The translations under genes and the position numbers were made by a program. Positions 1 to 8,708 of a stretch of 64,000 bases of DNA are shown one piece after another. The notes below the pieces were generated by a model. That model was given only the letters and a program-made list of their open reading frames with translations, did no database searches and was not told the DNA's origin. Each line of letters starts with the position of its first letter. Position 1 is the first letter of the stretch. This stretch comes from DATARH01 sp050246595 (lineage in GTDB: Bacteria; Pseudomonadota; Alphaproteobacteria; ATCC43930; CGMCC-115725), in contig JBFWVT010000005.1 in the NCBI GenBank assembly GCA_050246595.1, forward strand, positions 1-64,000, in the 5' to 3' direction.

Positions 1-1
1 G

Positions 2-127
2 CATTATCTGGCCAATCACACCGTCGCCGATCTCGACGCTCTCGAACACGCGATCCACAACGCCGTCGCCCGTCTCAACCACGAGCAACAACACAATCCC
101 TCGCCCATTCCGGTACAGTCTGCTTAG
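2..127 (+). CDS. IS630-like transposase, C-terminal end (5' cut by window edge)
   Basis: This frame is open from the first bases and stops at TAG 125-127. The 41 visible residues (HYLANHTVADLDALEHAI..., then a short Gln/His/Pro tail) resemble the extreme C-terminus of IS630-family DDE transposases, where a W-x-YL-x-N element follows the catalytic Glu and is followed by a DLDAL helix. The catalytic residues lie outside the window, so activity cannot be judged. A 15-base sequence starting at the stop codon (124-138) recurs inverted at 1760-1774 and may be part of the element's end. The family call rests on a short tail; another DDE family is possible. Confidence 0.5.
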   Translation, partial: HYLANHTVADLDALEHAIHNAVARLNHEQQHNPSPIPVQSA

Positions 128-138
128 GGTCAAAACCC
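124..138 (+). repeat. Left copy of a 15-base inverted repeat flanking the DUF3644 gene
   Basis: TTAGGGTCAAAACCC overlaps the transposase stop codon. Its reverse complement occurs at 1760-1774. Read outward from each copy, both point towards the DUF3644 gene between them. It may be an IS terminal sequence; the remaining bases up to 309 hold nothing else I recognise. Confidence 0.5.
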
Positions 139-309
139 CATCAGCTTGACTGATTTCGACTCATAACGGGCGCTCGTGCTGCCCACGACCTTGGGCGCCG
201 AATGCCCCATAATTGCCGTTGCCGCCGCTGGTTTTGACCGATGCGGTCGCCGAGTACTCATATCATTGGATGTACCTAAGCCTACAGTGCAGCAGTTAGA
301 CCCAATCGC

Positions 310-1566
310 TTATATCTTTTGTAATTTGATGTTCGCGAAACCTTCATCAGTTGAAATTTGATTTACGAGAAAGTTTATCCATTCTTCCGAGTACGTGTAG
401 TCCTTGTGGGCCGGATGGTAAACACAAAATGATTTTGTCGTAGCTTCTGGATGCTTGTCCCCGGCCTTTGGACGGACCGGGAATTTCCGCCAAGCTTGAG
501 TGTGATTCCGGTTCGTGAACTTTTTTCCGGATCGCTTAGCTACAATCAGCACCACTTGATTTGGTTTATAAGGATGGGTCTCGTCCGCTGATTTATATTT
601 AACAAGTATATTGTGGATCTGTTTGCCTTCCTCGGAACCCGGACTGATAAAGTGGAAGTGTGCTTCTGTCTTCGACGCGCTGTCGAGCGTATATACAACA
701 CGGAATTGATACTCTAAATCGTTCAATTCTTCTTCCGACATACCTTTCTTAAGTCGGGCATCTAGCGCTTCGATATGGTCCGGCACGTCGTATTTCTGGA
801 CTGCGGCAAGTTGATCTAACGTGAGCTGCGCGAACTGCAGCGCGATCGCGAGATCGTTTTGCAGTGATAGCTCCTCACCGAATAGCTCACGCATAACCTT
901 GTCGAAGTTCAAGCAGCAGGCCTGAAAGAGGGTGAGCCATTTGTAATCGCTTTTCCCTAACAGAGTATGCTCGACAGTATCACGGATAATCTTTATCGAT
1001 TCGAGATTCTTTTTCGTACCTGATGATAGGGGACAATCTGCTCGCTTGAGCATCTGGCTGAGCAATAGCGTATTGCCGTCTTCGTTAATGATTTTTACGC
1101 TTTTCCGTAGATAAAACTCATGTAACAGGTATGTCCATGCGATATTTGCTAGGACCGCAAAGACCTCCGTTTTGAAATTAAGCGTGGGGCTATTGAAGAT
1201 TTGCACCGCGAGGGCCATGGCCTCGCGCGCGCGGATAAGCCGCTCGGGTGCACGAGGCGACCGAGGACGGGGGACTGAACCCATGGCCTCGCGCGCGCGG
1301 ATAAGCCGCTCGTCATCAAACAGATTGAGTCCAGTTCGCGGATCGTAAGCTTTCTTTTTGCGGATGAAAAATTCTACTGCGGCAGGTTCGGCCGGTTCAA
1401 TGGTCTTGCCTTGCTTTACACCTGTAATGCGGCCACTGTTGACCGTTCCTTTTCGGCCGAAATTTACAAGCGCTTGAATGTCCTGGTTGTGCCAGCCCTT
1501 GGCGAGTAGGGCTTTTGCGACTCTGGCCTCTTCGGGCGTCAGAGAGCCGCGGCCTGACTTTGCCAC
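310..1566 (-). CDS. DUF3644 domain-containing protein
   Basis: A protein of 418 residues with a GTG start at 1566, chosen because AGGAGGA lies seven bases upstream. The N-terminus (about 10-50) has the short helix-turn-helix-like segment usual in DUF3644 proteins (LTPEEARVAKALLAKGW...). The core from about 130 carries the VLANIAWTYLLHEFY signature of the family. Function is unknown; I infer an accessory, possibly nucleic-acid-related role from the N-terminal segment. The gene is visibly richer in A+T than its neighbours and sits beside a transposase end, so it looks acquired. ERLIRAREAM occurs twice (residues 86-95 and 108-117) because of a 66-base in-frame duplication. The upstream minus-strand frame ends 12 bases before the start. 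Confidence 0.75.
   Translation of the reverse strand: MAKSGRGSLTPEEARVAKALLAKGWHNQDIQALVNFGRKGTVNSGRITGVKQGKTIEPAEPAAVEFFIRKKKAYDPRTGLNLFDDERLIRAREAMGSVPRPRSPRAPERLIRAREAMALAVQIFNSPTLNFKTEVFAVLANIAWTYLLHEFYLRKSVKIINEDGNTLLLSQMLKRADCPLSSGTKKNLESIKIIRDTVEHTLLGKSDYKWLTLFQACCLNFDKVMRELFGEELSLQNDLAIALQFAQLTLDQLAAVQKYDVPDHIEALDARLKKGMSEEELNDLEYQFRVVYTLDSASKTEAHFHFISPGSEEGKQIHNILVKYKSADETHPYKPNQVVLIVAKRSGKKFTNRNHTQAWRKFPVRPKAGDKHPEATTKSFCVYHPAHKDYTYSEEWINFLVNQISTDEGFANIKLQKI
1215..1312. repeat. 32-base direct repeat, 66-base period, inside the DUF3644 gene
   Basis: The 32 bases at 1215-1246 recur exactly at 1281-1312, separated by 34 unique bases. The period is 66 bases, so the frame is kept and 22 residues are added. 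The core contains an alternating CGCGCGCGCG run that could promote slippage or recombination. Confidence 0.9.
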
Positions 1567-1578
1567 GGTAATGTCCTC

Positions 1579-1790
1579 CTACTTAGCCACCAGCTGTTTC
1601 CTCAGGGCAGCATTATAGCGCGGAATTGATTGCAATGCGGCCGCATAGCCTCGCCATGCCTTTGGCCACAGAGGGTTTGCTTCCAGCGCTTGGCTGACTA
1701 CCGATCTCGAACCGGCGATCGTCCGCTCGTCCACCCACTGCGTTATTAGGCGCGGATTGGGTTTTGACCCTAAACCGCCTCCGGTAGTAG
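1579..1790 (-). other. Open, coding-like tail upstream of the DUF3644 gene; unassigned remnant
   Basis: On the minus strand an open frame ends 12 bases before the DUF3644 start. Its last 60 or so residues (LITQWVDERTIAGSRSVVSQ..., then a helical Trp/Arg-rich tail) look protein-like, but no family comes to mind. No convincing start exists between here and the DUF4242 gene, whose frame it overlaps further upstream. It could be the truncated 3' end of a lost gene that once preceded the DUF3644 gene, or chance. Confidence 0.25.
1760..1774 (-). repeat. Right copy of the 15-base inverted repeat
   Basis: The minus strand reads TTAGGGTCAAAACCC, identical to 124-138. No transposase lies on this side, so it is either a solo IS end or the far boundary of the acquired DUF3644 segment. 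Confidence 0.5.
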
Positions 1791-1820
1791 TCCCTCCCCG
1801 CCTTGAAGGACGGGGAGGGA
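1791..1820 (-). terminator. Hairpin after the DUF4242 gene
   Basis: TCCCTCCCCG (1791-1800) pairs perfectly with CGGGGAGGGA (1811-1820) across a ten-base loop, seven bases past the DUF4242 stop. There is no clear T-run, so it may be an intrinsic terminator or an mRNA 3'-stabilising hairpin. Confidence 0.6.
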
Positions 1821-1826
1821 GTGAGC

Positions 1827-2111
1827 CTAGGCCGCGTGTTCGGTCGTCGGGTCGATCGTCTTGCGCACTTCCGTGATCTTGGTCGCCGGGAAGCCGCTGA
1901 TCTCGGCGTGTTTGCGGATGATGTCCTCGTCTTTCGCGAGATACACGCAGAACGTCTTGTCGGCGGCGACATAGCTCTCGACCCACTGGATGTCCGGACC
2001 GAGATCGCGCAGCACGCCGTTCGACTTGGCCGCCGCGCCGCGGAGCTGCTCGCGCTCCAGGCTGCCGGCGCCGGGAATGTCGCGTTCGATGATGAACTTG
2101 CGTAGAGCCAT
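1827..2111 (-). CDS. DUF4242 (SCO4226-like) small protein
   Basis: A protein of 94 residues beginning MALRKFIIERDIPG. The layout is typical of DUF4242: an IERDIPGAG start, a central WVESYV segment and a YLAKDEDIIRKHAE segment at about 57-70, forming a ferredoxin-like alpha/beta fold. Some relatives (SCO4226 of Streptomyces) bind nickel; that role is not shown here. The start is preceded by GGGAGG. It is divergent from the aldo/keto reductase gene and ends at a strong hairpin, so it is probably monocistronic. Confidence 0.75.
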   Translation of the reverse strand: MALRKFIIERDIPGAGSLEREQLRGAAAKSNGVLRDLGPDIQWVESYVAADKTFCVYLAKDEDIIRKHAEISGFPATKITEVRKTIDPTTEHAA

Positions 2112-2221
2112 TGACGACCTCCCTCGAAACGGCGATCCCGGACGCGGACCGCGCCGAATTTCGCCGGTGGCGCAACTATGTTATGCCTTTGCCTCCTCTT
2201 TGTCTCTGTCGAGGTTGACGG

Positions 2222-3205
2222 ATGGAATACACGACGCTCGGGCGCACCGGGCTCAGGGTCAGCGTCGCCGGGCTTGGCTGCGGCGGGTTCAGCCGGCTGG
2301 GGCTCGGCACCGGCAAGAGCGAGGCCGATGCGATCGGCATCATCCGGGCGGCGCTCGATCTCGGGGTCAATCTGTTCGACACCGCGGCGGCCTACGGCAC
2401 CGAACCGGTGCTCGGCAAGGCGTTGCACGAGACGCCGCGCGAGCAGGTCGTGATATGCACCAAGGCACCGTTCGGCATCAGCAACCCCGATGCCACGCCG
2501 GAAAAGGCCGTCGCCAGTCTCGACCGCTCGCTGCAGGAACTCGGCACCGATTATATCGACGTATATCAACTGCACGGGGTTGCGCCGCGCAACTACCGGC
2601 ACGCGCTCGACGCGATCGCCCCGGCGCTGCTGCGCGAAAAGGAAAAGGGGAAATTCCGCCATCTCGGCATCACCGAGACCGCGCCGGGCGACCCAACGCA
2701 CGAAATGATCCAACAGGCCTGTCGCGACGGTGTCTGGGACGTCGTCATGGTGGCGTTTCACATGATGCACCAGAACGCGCGTGCGGCGGTCTTTCCGCTG
2801 ACCCGCCAATACGGGGTCGGCACGCTCTTGATGTTCGCGGTGCGCAACATCTTCTCGCGTCCCGAGCGGCTCGCGGCAACGGTGCGCGAGCTGGCCGATG
2901 CCGGCGAATTGCCGCGCGAGTTGGCCGACGATCCCGACCCGCTCGGGTTTCTGGTGCGCCAGGACGGGGCCAGCAGCGTTGTCGATGCCGCCTACCGCTT
3001 TGTGCGCCACCAACCGGGGGTCGATGTCGTGCTGTTCGGCACCGGCGACGCCGGGCATCTGCAACACAACATTGCTTCGCTGCTGAAGCCGCCGCTGCCC
3101 GAGGCGGACCGCGACCGGCTCGCGAAAGTGTTCGGGCATCTTGTCGGGGTCGGGCTCGACGCGCCGCATCTGACGCCGCTCAGCCGGAGCGCCCGCGACG
3201 GCTGA
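2222..3205 (+). CDS. Aldo/keto reductase
   Basis: A protein of 327 residues with the family TIM-barrel layout from the first strand (YTTLGRTGLRVS). The catalytic tetrad can be assigned: Asp53 in LFDTAAAYG, Tyr58, Lys81 in ICTKAPFG and His118 in VYQLHG. It should reduce aldehydes or ketones with NADPH in the cytoplasm; the substrate cannot be read from the sequence. Length is normal for the family. Divergent from the DUF4242 gene and convergent with the GH13 gene, so it stands alone as a transcription unit. Confidence 0.85.
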   Translation: MEYTTLGRTGLRVSVAGLGCGGFSRLGLGTGKSEADAIGIIRAALDLGVNLFDTAAAYGTEPVLGKALHETPREQVVICTKAPFGISNPDATPEKAVASLDRSLQELGTDYIDVYQLHGVAPRNYRHALDAIAPALLREKEKGKFRHLGITETAPGDPTHEMIQQACRDGVWDVVMVAFHMMHQNARAAVFPLTRQYGVGTLLMFAVRNIFSRPERLAATVRELADAGELPRELADDPDPLGFLVRQDGASSVVDAAYRFVRHQPGVDVVLFGTGDAGHLQHNIASLLKPPLPEADRDRLAKVFGHLVGVGLDAPHLTPLSRSARDG

Positions 3206-3218
3206 GAAGCGGGGCCGA

Positions 3219-4919
3219 TCACCCCTTCTCGGAGAGTATGGCGTCATCAATGTCGAGGCGGCGGAGCAGGTAATCCAGCCCGCCGACGCGAAACCAGCGA
3301 TAACCGTAGCCTTCGATCACGAGTTGGTGCTTGCCGCCGCCGTCGGCCACGTCGTGTTCTTCGGTGAGAAGATTGATCAGAAGTTTGCCCGGATCGGCAT
3401 CCTCCCCGTCGAGTCCGACCGAGAACATCACTTCGCGCGGTTTGGAATCAAAATTGTGCATGAACAGCACCGAATTGTTGCGCCAGTCGTAGCGCAGGAT
3501 CAGCACCGCCGGGTCGCTGCTCGCAATGACATTGAAATCGCCCCAGCCGATCTCCGGGACCTCCTTGCGCATCCGAATAAGGCGTTCCATCCAGTTCAGC
3601 AACGAGTCCGCATCGCGCCGCTGTTTCGCCGCGTTGATCTGCTCATAACCATAGGGTCCCCCGGCAATCACCGGCAGAATCGGCTTTTTGTTAACTGTGA
3701 AACCGCCTTGCAGCTCGTTCGACCATTGCATTGGGGTGCGGGCGCTGTCCCGCTCCGGCAGGCTCAAATCCTCGCCCATCCCGAGTTCGTCGCCGTAAAA
3801 AATCACCGGCGTGCCGGGCAGCGTGAACAGCAGACTGTAGGCCAGATCGAGCCGTCTGCGATCACCGTCCAGCATCGGCGCGAGCCGGCGGCGAATACCG
3901 CGATCGTAAAGCTGCATCTCGGGCTCCGGCCCGAAGGCGGCGAATACGGCCTGCCGCTTCTCGTCGCTGAGCCGGCCCAGATCGAGTTCGTCGTGATTGC
4001 GCAGAAACGTCGCCCACTGCGCGGTTGCCGGACGCGGCTTGGTCGCGTTCAGCGCTTCGATCAGCGGACCTGTATCGGCCGTGGCCAAGGCATAGAACAG
4101 GTTCTGGTTCATCGGAAAATTGAACATCATGTGAAGGCGGTCGCCATCACGGCCAAAATATTCCATGTTTTCTTCGGGCGGCACATTGGCCTCCGCCAGC
4201 AGAATGCAATCGCCCCGCCGCCATTGTACAAGCTCGCGAAATCGGCGCAGCATCAGGTACGATTCTTTCGAGTCCTGTTCGTCCGATCCCTCTTGTGCAA
4301 TGATGAACGGTGCAGCGTCCAGCCTGAACCCGGAGACGCCCAGCTCGATCCAAAAGCCCATGATCTTGAGTATCTCGGCCTGGACTTCAGGGTTTGCGGT
4401 GTTGAGATCGGGCTGAAACTTGTAGAACCGGTGAAAGTACCACGCCTTGGCCCGCTGATCGTATGTCCAGGTCGATTCCTGGACGCCGGGAAACACGACG
4501 CCCTGGTCGGCATTGGGCGGCTTTTTTTCCGACCAGACGTACCAGTCGCGATATTTTGAACGCGGATCGCGTCGTGCCTCCTTGAACCACGGATGCTGGT
4601 CCGATGTATGATTGATGACAAGGTCCATCAGCACGTGCATGCCGCGGTGATTGGCCCCGTGGGTGAATTCGACAAAATCGCCGAACGTACCGAAACGCGG
4701 GTCGACGGAATAATAATCAGCGACATCATATCCGTTGTCCCGGCGCGGCGAGACCTGAAACGGCATCAGCCAGACGGCCGTGACCCCCAACCCTTGGAGA
4801 TAGTCGAGGCGGCGCATCAGCCCGGCGAAGTCGCCGATACCGTCGCCATTGGCATCCATAAACGTGCCGACCGACAGGCAATAAATAATCGCGTTCTTGT
4901 ACCAGAGATCATTGATCAT
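3219..4919 (-). CDS. GH13 alpha-amylase/trehalose synthase-type enzyme
   Basis: A protein of 566 residues opening with DLWYKNAIIYCLSVGTF, the start of the TreS-like branch of glycoside hydrolase family 13. The conserved regions are present: DLVINHTS (99-106), GFRLDAAP with the nucleophile Asp201, LLAEANV with the acid/base Glu243, and RNHDEL with the transition-state stabiliser Asp310. A C-terminal beta domain follows from about 460. It should act on alpha-glucosides in the cytoplasm, since no signal peptide is visible. Maltose-trehalose isomerisation or alpha-glucosidase action are both possible. No other trehalose or glycogen gene is nearby. Confidence 0.85.
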   Translation of the reverse strand: MINDLWYKNAIIYCLSVGTFMDANGDGIGDFAGLMRRLDYLQGLGVTAVWLMPFQVSPRRDNGYDVADYYSVDPRFGTFGDFVEFTHGANHRGMHVLMDLVINHTSDQHPWFKEARRDPRSKYRDWYVWSEKKPPNADQGVVFPGVQESTWTYDQRAKAWYFHRFYKFQPDLNTANPEVQAEILKIMGFWIELGVSGFRLDAAPFIIAQEGSDEQDSKESYLMLRRFRELVQWRRGDCILLAEANVPPEENMEYFGRDGDRLHMMFNFPMNQNLFYALATADTGPLIEALNATKPRPATAQWATFLRNHDELDLGRLSDEKRQAVFAAFGPEPEMQLYDRGIRRRLAPMLDGDRRRLDLAYSLLFTLPGTPVIFYGDELGMGEDLSLPERDSARTPMQWSNELQGGFTVNKKPILPVIAGGPYGYEQINAAKQRRDADSLLNWMERLIRMRKEVPEIGWGDFNVIASSDPAVLILRYDWRNNSVLFMHNFDSKPREVMFSVGLDGEDADPGKLLINLLTEEHDVADGGGKHQLVIEGYGYRWFRVGGLDYLLRRLDIDDAILSEKG

Positions 4920-4999
4920 TCGATGTCGCCGGGGGTGAAGGTGTCACGGTTGCAAACGAACCTGCCGGGACTTCGCTCCGCCCGCGCTGCGCAAGGGTC

Positions 5000-5515
5000 T
5001 CAGCCCGCCTCCCCGCCGCGTTCCGACCGGCCGTGGACATGAACGTGCCGGCCTCCCGATTCGTCCAGGATACGGACGGCGCGCGCTTCAAGGGCCGGGT
5101 CGGTGCAGCGCACCCACAGCAGCACCGCGCCAGCGTCGAGCGCGGCGGCGAATTCGTCGCGATGCGGCGGCGCCGTATAGTCGTCGAAGATTTCCTTCAG
5201 CGCCGCTCCGCCAAGCCCGGCCCCGACAAGCGCCGCCATTGTCGCCGCGATCGGTCCGCCCGACAGCAGGACAATCCCGGCGACCGTCAACGGCCCGATA
5301 TATTTCAGCTCCTCGGTCAGCCCCGCCGCGGTCAGCGCGCCCGGATCGTCGTCGGCCACCGCGAGCGGCTGGTGCGAGGCGAGCACCGAGAGATCGGTCT
5401 GGTCGAACCCGGCGGCCAGCAGCGCCGCGACGGCGCGGCGGAAATGCTCGCGGTCGGGGAACGAGGCGACCGCCTCCCGGATCACCGGAAACGGTGTCGG
5501 CTCGGTTTCGGCCAT
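5000..5515 (-). CDS. Putative stress protein (YflT/GsiB-like domain)
   Basis: The start at 5515 (MAETEPTPF) is chosen because GGAGG lies six bases upstream; an in-frame ATG at 5536 lacks a good site. The 171-residue product has an N-terminal alpha/beta segment (AVASFPDREHFRRAVAALLA) like the YflT-type general stress domain. A Gly/Ala-rich hydrophobic stretch at about 70-100 (GIVLLSGGPIAATMAAL) may associate with a membrane, and an alpha/beta end (GAVLLWVRCTDP) follows. Function is unknown. It is divergent from mutS, with about 100 bases between them. Confidence 0.6.
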   Translation of the reverse strand: MAETEPTPFPVIREAVASFPDREHFRRAVAALLAAGFDQTDLSVLASHQPLAVADDDPGALTAAGLTEELKYIGPLTVAGIVLLSGGPIAATMAALVGAGLGGAALKEIFDDYTAPPHRDEFAAALDAGAVLLWVRCTDPALEARAVRILDESGGRHVHVHGRSERGGEAG

Positions 5516-5615
5516 CGCGATCCTCCATGACATCAACCCGGTCGCCCCATGCTAACGTCGAAACCTCCCGCGCGCTCGCGCCGGTTTCACCCGCCCCTGC
5601 CTCGCCTCGCCGCCG

Positions 5616-8330
5616 ATGACCGCCCGGCCCATCCGCCAACCCGATCCGGCTCCCGCCGTCCCGCCGCTTCCGGCTCCGTCCCCTGCCGCGGCGACGCCGG
5701 TCATGGCGCAGTACCATGAGATCAAGAGCGCCCATCCCGGTTGTCTGCTGTTTTTCCGGATGGGCGATTTCTACGAGCTGTTCTTCGACGATGCAGTCGC
5801 CGCGGCGGCGGCGCTCGATATCGCGCTGACCAGGCGCGGCAAGCAGGACGGGGCCGATATTCCGATGTGCGGCGTACCGGTCCATGCCGCCGATTCGTAT
5901 CTCGCCAGACTGATCCGCGCCGGTTTCAAGGTCGCGATCTGCGAGCAGATGGAAGACCCGGCCGAAGCACGCCGGCGCGGCGGCAAGGGACCGGTCAAGC
6001 GCGCCGTCGTGCGGGTCGTGACCGCCGGCACCTTGACCGAGGACGGGCTGCTCGATGCGCGGCGGCACAATTACCTTGCCGGGATCGCCGAGGCGGCCGG
6101 CGAATTGGGCCTCGCCTGGCTTGACCTCTCGACCGGCGCGTTCTCGCTGGCGCCCTCCGCCGAGGCGACGCTCGCCGCCGATCTGGCGCGGATCATGCCC
6201 GGCGAGATCCTGGTCCCGGAGCGGCTGCTGGCGCGCCCGGCGCTGTTCGAGGTGTTCGGCGACTGGAAAGCCGCGCTGACCCAGCTCGCCAACCCGCGCT
6301 TCGACAGCGAGGCGGCGCGCCGGCGGCTCGAAGACTTCTACGGTGTCAAGGCGCTCGACGGGTTCGGTCAGTTCAGCCGGGCCGAGATCGCCGCCGCCGG
6401 CGCGCTGGTCGATTACGTCGCGCTGACGCAACGGCCAGCGGAGCATAGGCTGGGCGAGGCGGGAGGCGTCTTGCATCTGGCCCCGCCGGCGCGGCTCGCA
6501 CCCGACACGGTGATGCGGATCGATGCCGCCACAAGGCGGAATCTGGAGCTTGTTGAAACCTTGTCGGGGGAACGCCGCGGCAGCCTGCTGGCGGTGATCG
6601 ATCGCACCATAACCGGGCCGGGCGCACGTCTCCTGGCCGAGCATTTCGCGGCCCCGCTGACCGTGGCGGAGCGGATCACCGCGCGGCATGACGCGGTCGC
6701 GTTCCTGGTCGATCGCCCGGCGGTCCGAGCCGCGCTGCGCGAGTGCCTGCGGCGGGTTCCCGATATCGAGCGGGCGCTGAGCCGGCTCGGTCTCGGACGC
6801 GGCGGCCCGCGCGACCTCGCCGCGCTGCGCGACGCGCTCGGCGAGACGGCAGCGCTGCGCGCCGCCCTGTCGGCGCCCGGTCTGGTGCCGCTGCCGGAGG
6901 TGCTGGCGGAAGCCGGGAGCGGTCTCGGCGAGCACCGCGTCCTGGTCGAACGGCTCGGCCGCGCGCTGGGGCCGGAGCTGCCGCTGTTCGCCCGCGACGG
7001 CGGGTTCATCGCACCCGGCTACTTGCCGGAACTCGATCAGTTGCGTGAATTGCGCGACGACAGCCGGCGCGCGATCGCCGCGTTGCAGACGCGCTATGCC
7101 GAGGCGAGCGGGATCGCCTCGCTGCGCATCCGGCACAACAACGTGATCGGCTATTACATTGAGGTGTCGGCTGCCAATGCCGGCAAGCTCGGCGCCGGTT
7201 TCATCCACCGCCAGACGATGGCCGGGGCGCAGCGCTATACCACCGCCGAACTGGCCGAACTCGAACTTCGTATCGCCAGCGCCGCCGAACGCGCGCTGGC
7301 GCTCGAACAGCGCCTGTTCGAGGACCTTGCGGGCGAAGTCGCGGCGCGCCGGGCCGAGATCGCGGCCGCCGCGGCGGCGATTGCGGTGCTCGATGTTGCC
7401 GCGTGTCACGCCGAGGGCGCCGCCGAAGCCGGCTGGGTGCGGCCCGAGATCGATCCGGGCACCGTCTTCGAGATCAGCGGCGGACGCCACCCGAGCATCG
7501 AGGCGGCGCTGGCCGGGAAAGGGGCGTTTATCGCCAATGACTGCGTGCTCGGCGAGGACCGCATCTGGCTCGTCACCGGCCCCAACATGGCCGGCAAGAG
7601 CACGTTTCTGCGCCAGAATGCGCTGATCGCGATCCTCGCCCAGATCGGCGCCTTTGTGCCGGCGCGTTCGGCCCGGATCGGCATTGTCGATCGGCTGTTC
7701 AGCCGGGTCGGCGCGGCCGACGATCTGGCGCGCGGCCGCTCGACCTTTATGGTCGAGATGGTCGAGACCGCTGCGATCCTGAACCAGGCCGGGCCGCGCA
7801 GCTTTGTCATTCTCGACGAGATCGGGCGCGGCACCGCGACGTTCGACGGGTTGTCGATCGCCTGGGCGGCGCTCGAACATCTGCACGAGGTCAATTGCTG
7901 CCGCGCGCTGTTCGCAACGCATTACCACGAGCTGACCGCGCTCGCTGCGAAGCTGCCGGCGCTTGCCTGTCATACGATGCGGGTCAAGGAATGGCAGGGC
8001 GATGTCGTGTTTCTGCACGAGATCGCGCCCGGCACCGCCGACCGCTCCTATGGCATCCACGTCGCCAAACTGGCCGGGTTGCCGCCGGCGGTGACGGCGC
8101 GGGCTGCCGAAATTCTGGAGCTTCTGGAAAAAGGGGAAGAGGCCGGCGCGCTGGCGCGGCTGGCCGACGAGCTGCCGCTGTTCCGCGCCGCCGTGCGCCG
8201 CCCCGCTCCGGAGCCGGCGATGCGCCCCTCGCCGGTCGAGGAATTGCTGCGCGAGGCCCGCCCCGACGAACTCACGCCGCGCGAGGCGCTGGAGCTGGTC
8301 TACAGGCTCAAATCGCTACTGGCCGAGTAG
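5616..8330 (+). CDS. mutS: DNA mismatch repair protein MutS
   Basis: A protein of 904 residues with the complete MutS order: mismatch-binding domain I with the Phe-x-Glu reader (GDFYELF, F52 and E54), connector, core levers, clamp, and the ATPase with Walker A TGPNMAGKST near 654-663 and Walker B FVILDEIGRGT near 730-740. It recognises mispairs and recruits MutL. The annotated start gives a Pro/Ala-rich extension of about 29 residues before the canonical MAQYHEIK; ATG 5703 is an alternative. No mutL is visible. The last 15 bases overlap the 3' end of the opposing DUF1640-like gene. Confidence 0.97.
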   Translation: MTARPIRQPDPAPAVPPLPAPSPAAATPVMAQYHEIKSAHPGCLLFFRMGDFYELFFDDAVAAAAALDIALTRRGKQDGADIPMCGVPVHAADSYLARLIRAGFKVAICEQMEDPAEARRRGGKGPVKRAVVRVVTAGTLTEDGLLDARRHNYLAGIAEAAGELGLAWLDLSTGAFSLAPSAEATLAADLARIMPGEILVPERLLARPALFEVFGDWKAALTQLANPRFDSEAARRRLEDFYGVKALDGFGQFSRAEIAAAGALVDYVALTQRPAEHRLGEAGGVLHLAPPARLAPDTVMRIDAATRRNLELVETLSGERRGSLLAVIDRTITGPGARLLAEHFAAPLTVAERITARHDAVAFLVDRPAVRAALRECLRRVPDIERALSRLGLGRGGPRDLAALRDALGETAALRAALSAPGLVPLPEVLAEAGSGLGEHRVLVERLGRALGPELPLFARDGGFIAPGYLPELDQLRELRDDSRRAIAALQTRYAEASGIASLRIRHNNVIGYYIEVSAANAGKLGAGFIHRQTMAGAQRYTTAELAELELRIASAAERALALEQRLFEDLAGEVAARRAEIAAAAAAIAVLDVAACHAEGAAEAGWVRPEIDPGTVFEISGGRHPSIEAALAGKGAFIANDCVLGEDRIWLVTGPNMAGKSTFLRQNALIAILAQIGAFVPARSARIGIVDRLFSRVGAADDLARGRSTFMVEMVETAAILNQAGPRSFVILDEIGRGTATFDGLSIAWAALEHLHEVNCCRALFATHYHELTALAAKLPALACHTMRVKEWQGDVVFLHEIAPGTADRSYGIHVAKLAGLPPAVTARAAEILELLEKGEEAGALARLADELPLFRAAVRRPAPEPAMRPSPVEELLREARPDELTPREALELVYRLKSLLAE

Positions 8331-8594
8331 CTTGAGCAGCGCTGCTACCCCTCCGATCACCGCGAGCGTTTGGAATCCGATTGCACCCAGCACCCATTTC
8401 AGGATGTCGGCTTTGACATTGGCGATTTCCAAGCGGACCTCGCTAATGCGAAGGTCAAGATACTCCTTGGTGACAACTGTATCGACGATCGTCTCCCCGA
8501 TCGCGCTCGCCATGTCCTGCGCCTGCTTTGGCGGGAAGCCGGCTGCCTCCAGCCGCTGGGCAAGCTTCAAAGTGTCAAAGGCAACGGAAGCCAT
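8316..8594 (-). CDS. DUF1640-like (CCDC90) coiled-coil membrane protein
   Basis: A protein of 92 residues. An N-terminal helical segment (FDTLKLAQRLEAAGFPPKQA) is followed by a heptad-rich coiled coil at about 45-65 and a single C-terminal membrane helix (WVLGAIGFQTLAVIGGVAAL). This matches the small bacterial DUF1640 proteins related to mitochondrial CCDC90/MCUR1; their bacterial role is not settled. It is convergent with mutS and overlaps its stop region by 15 bases. Confidence 0.75.
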   Translation of the reverse strand: MASVAFDTLKLAQRLEAAGFPPKQAQDMASAIGETIVDTVVTKEYLDLRISEVRLEIANVKADILKWVLGAIGFQTLAVIGGVAALLKLLGQ

Positions 8595-8651
8595 GGAAGC
8601 AAGACACGCTTAAAGGCGCGTCGCGTCAATCGCCTTCTGACCGTCGCCTGA

Positions 8652-8680
8652 TTGGCGCAGTGAGACGGTTGCGCTACTGT
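8652..8680 (+). promoter_or_regulatory. Candidate sigma-70-type promoter of the fadB-like gene
   Basis: TTGGCG (8652-8657) and TACTGT (8675-8680) are separated by exactly 17 bases and lie just upstream of the start region. Fit to the alphaproteobacterial housekeeping consensus is fair; no transcription data are available. Confidence 0.45.
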
Positions 8681-8708
8681 CCGCGCCAACATTTACGGAG
8701 AGATGGCG

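Noticed and set aside
1613..3250. Long minus-strand open frame opposite the aldo/keto reductase
   Set aside because: It is antisense to a gene with a complete catalytic tetrad, and its Arg-rich, low-complexity translation is what high-GC shadow frames produce.
5088..8060. 990-codon open frame antisense to mutS
   Set aside because: mutS on the other strand is complete with all motifs. The antisense frame has no recognisable domain and the Arg/Gly/Asp bias of a shadow.
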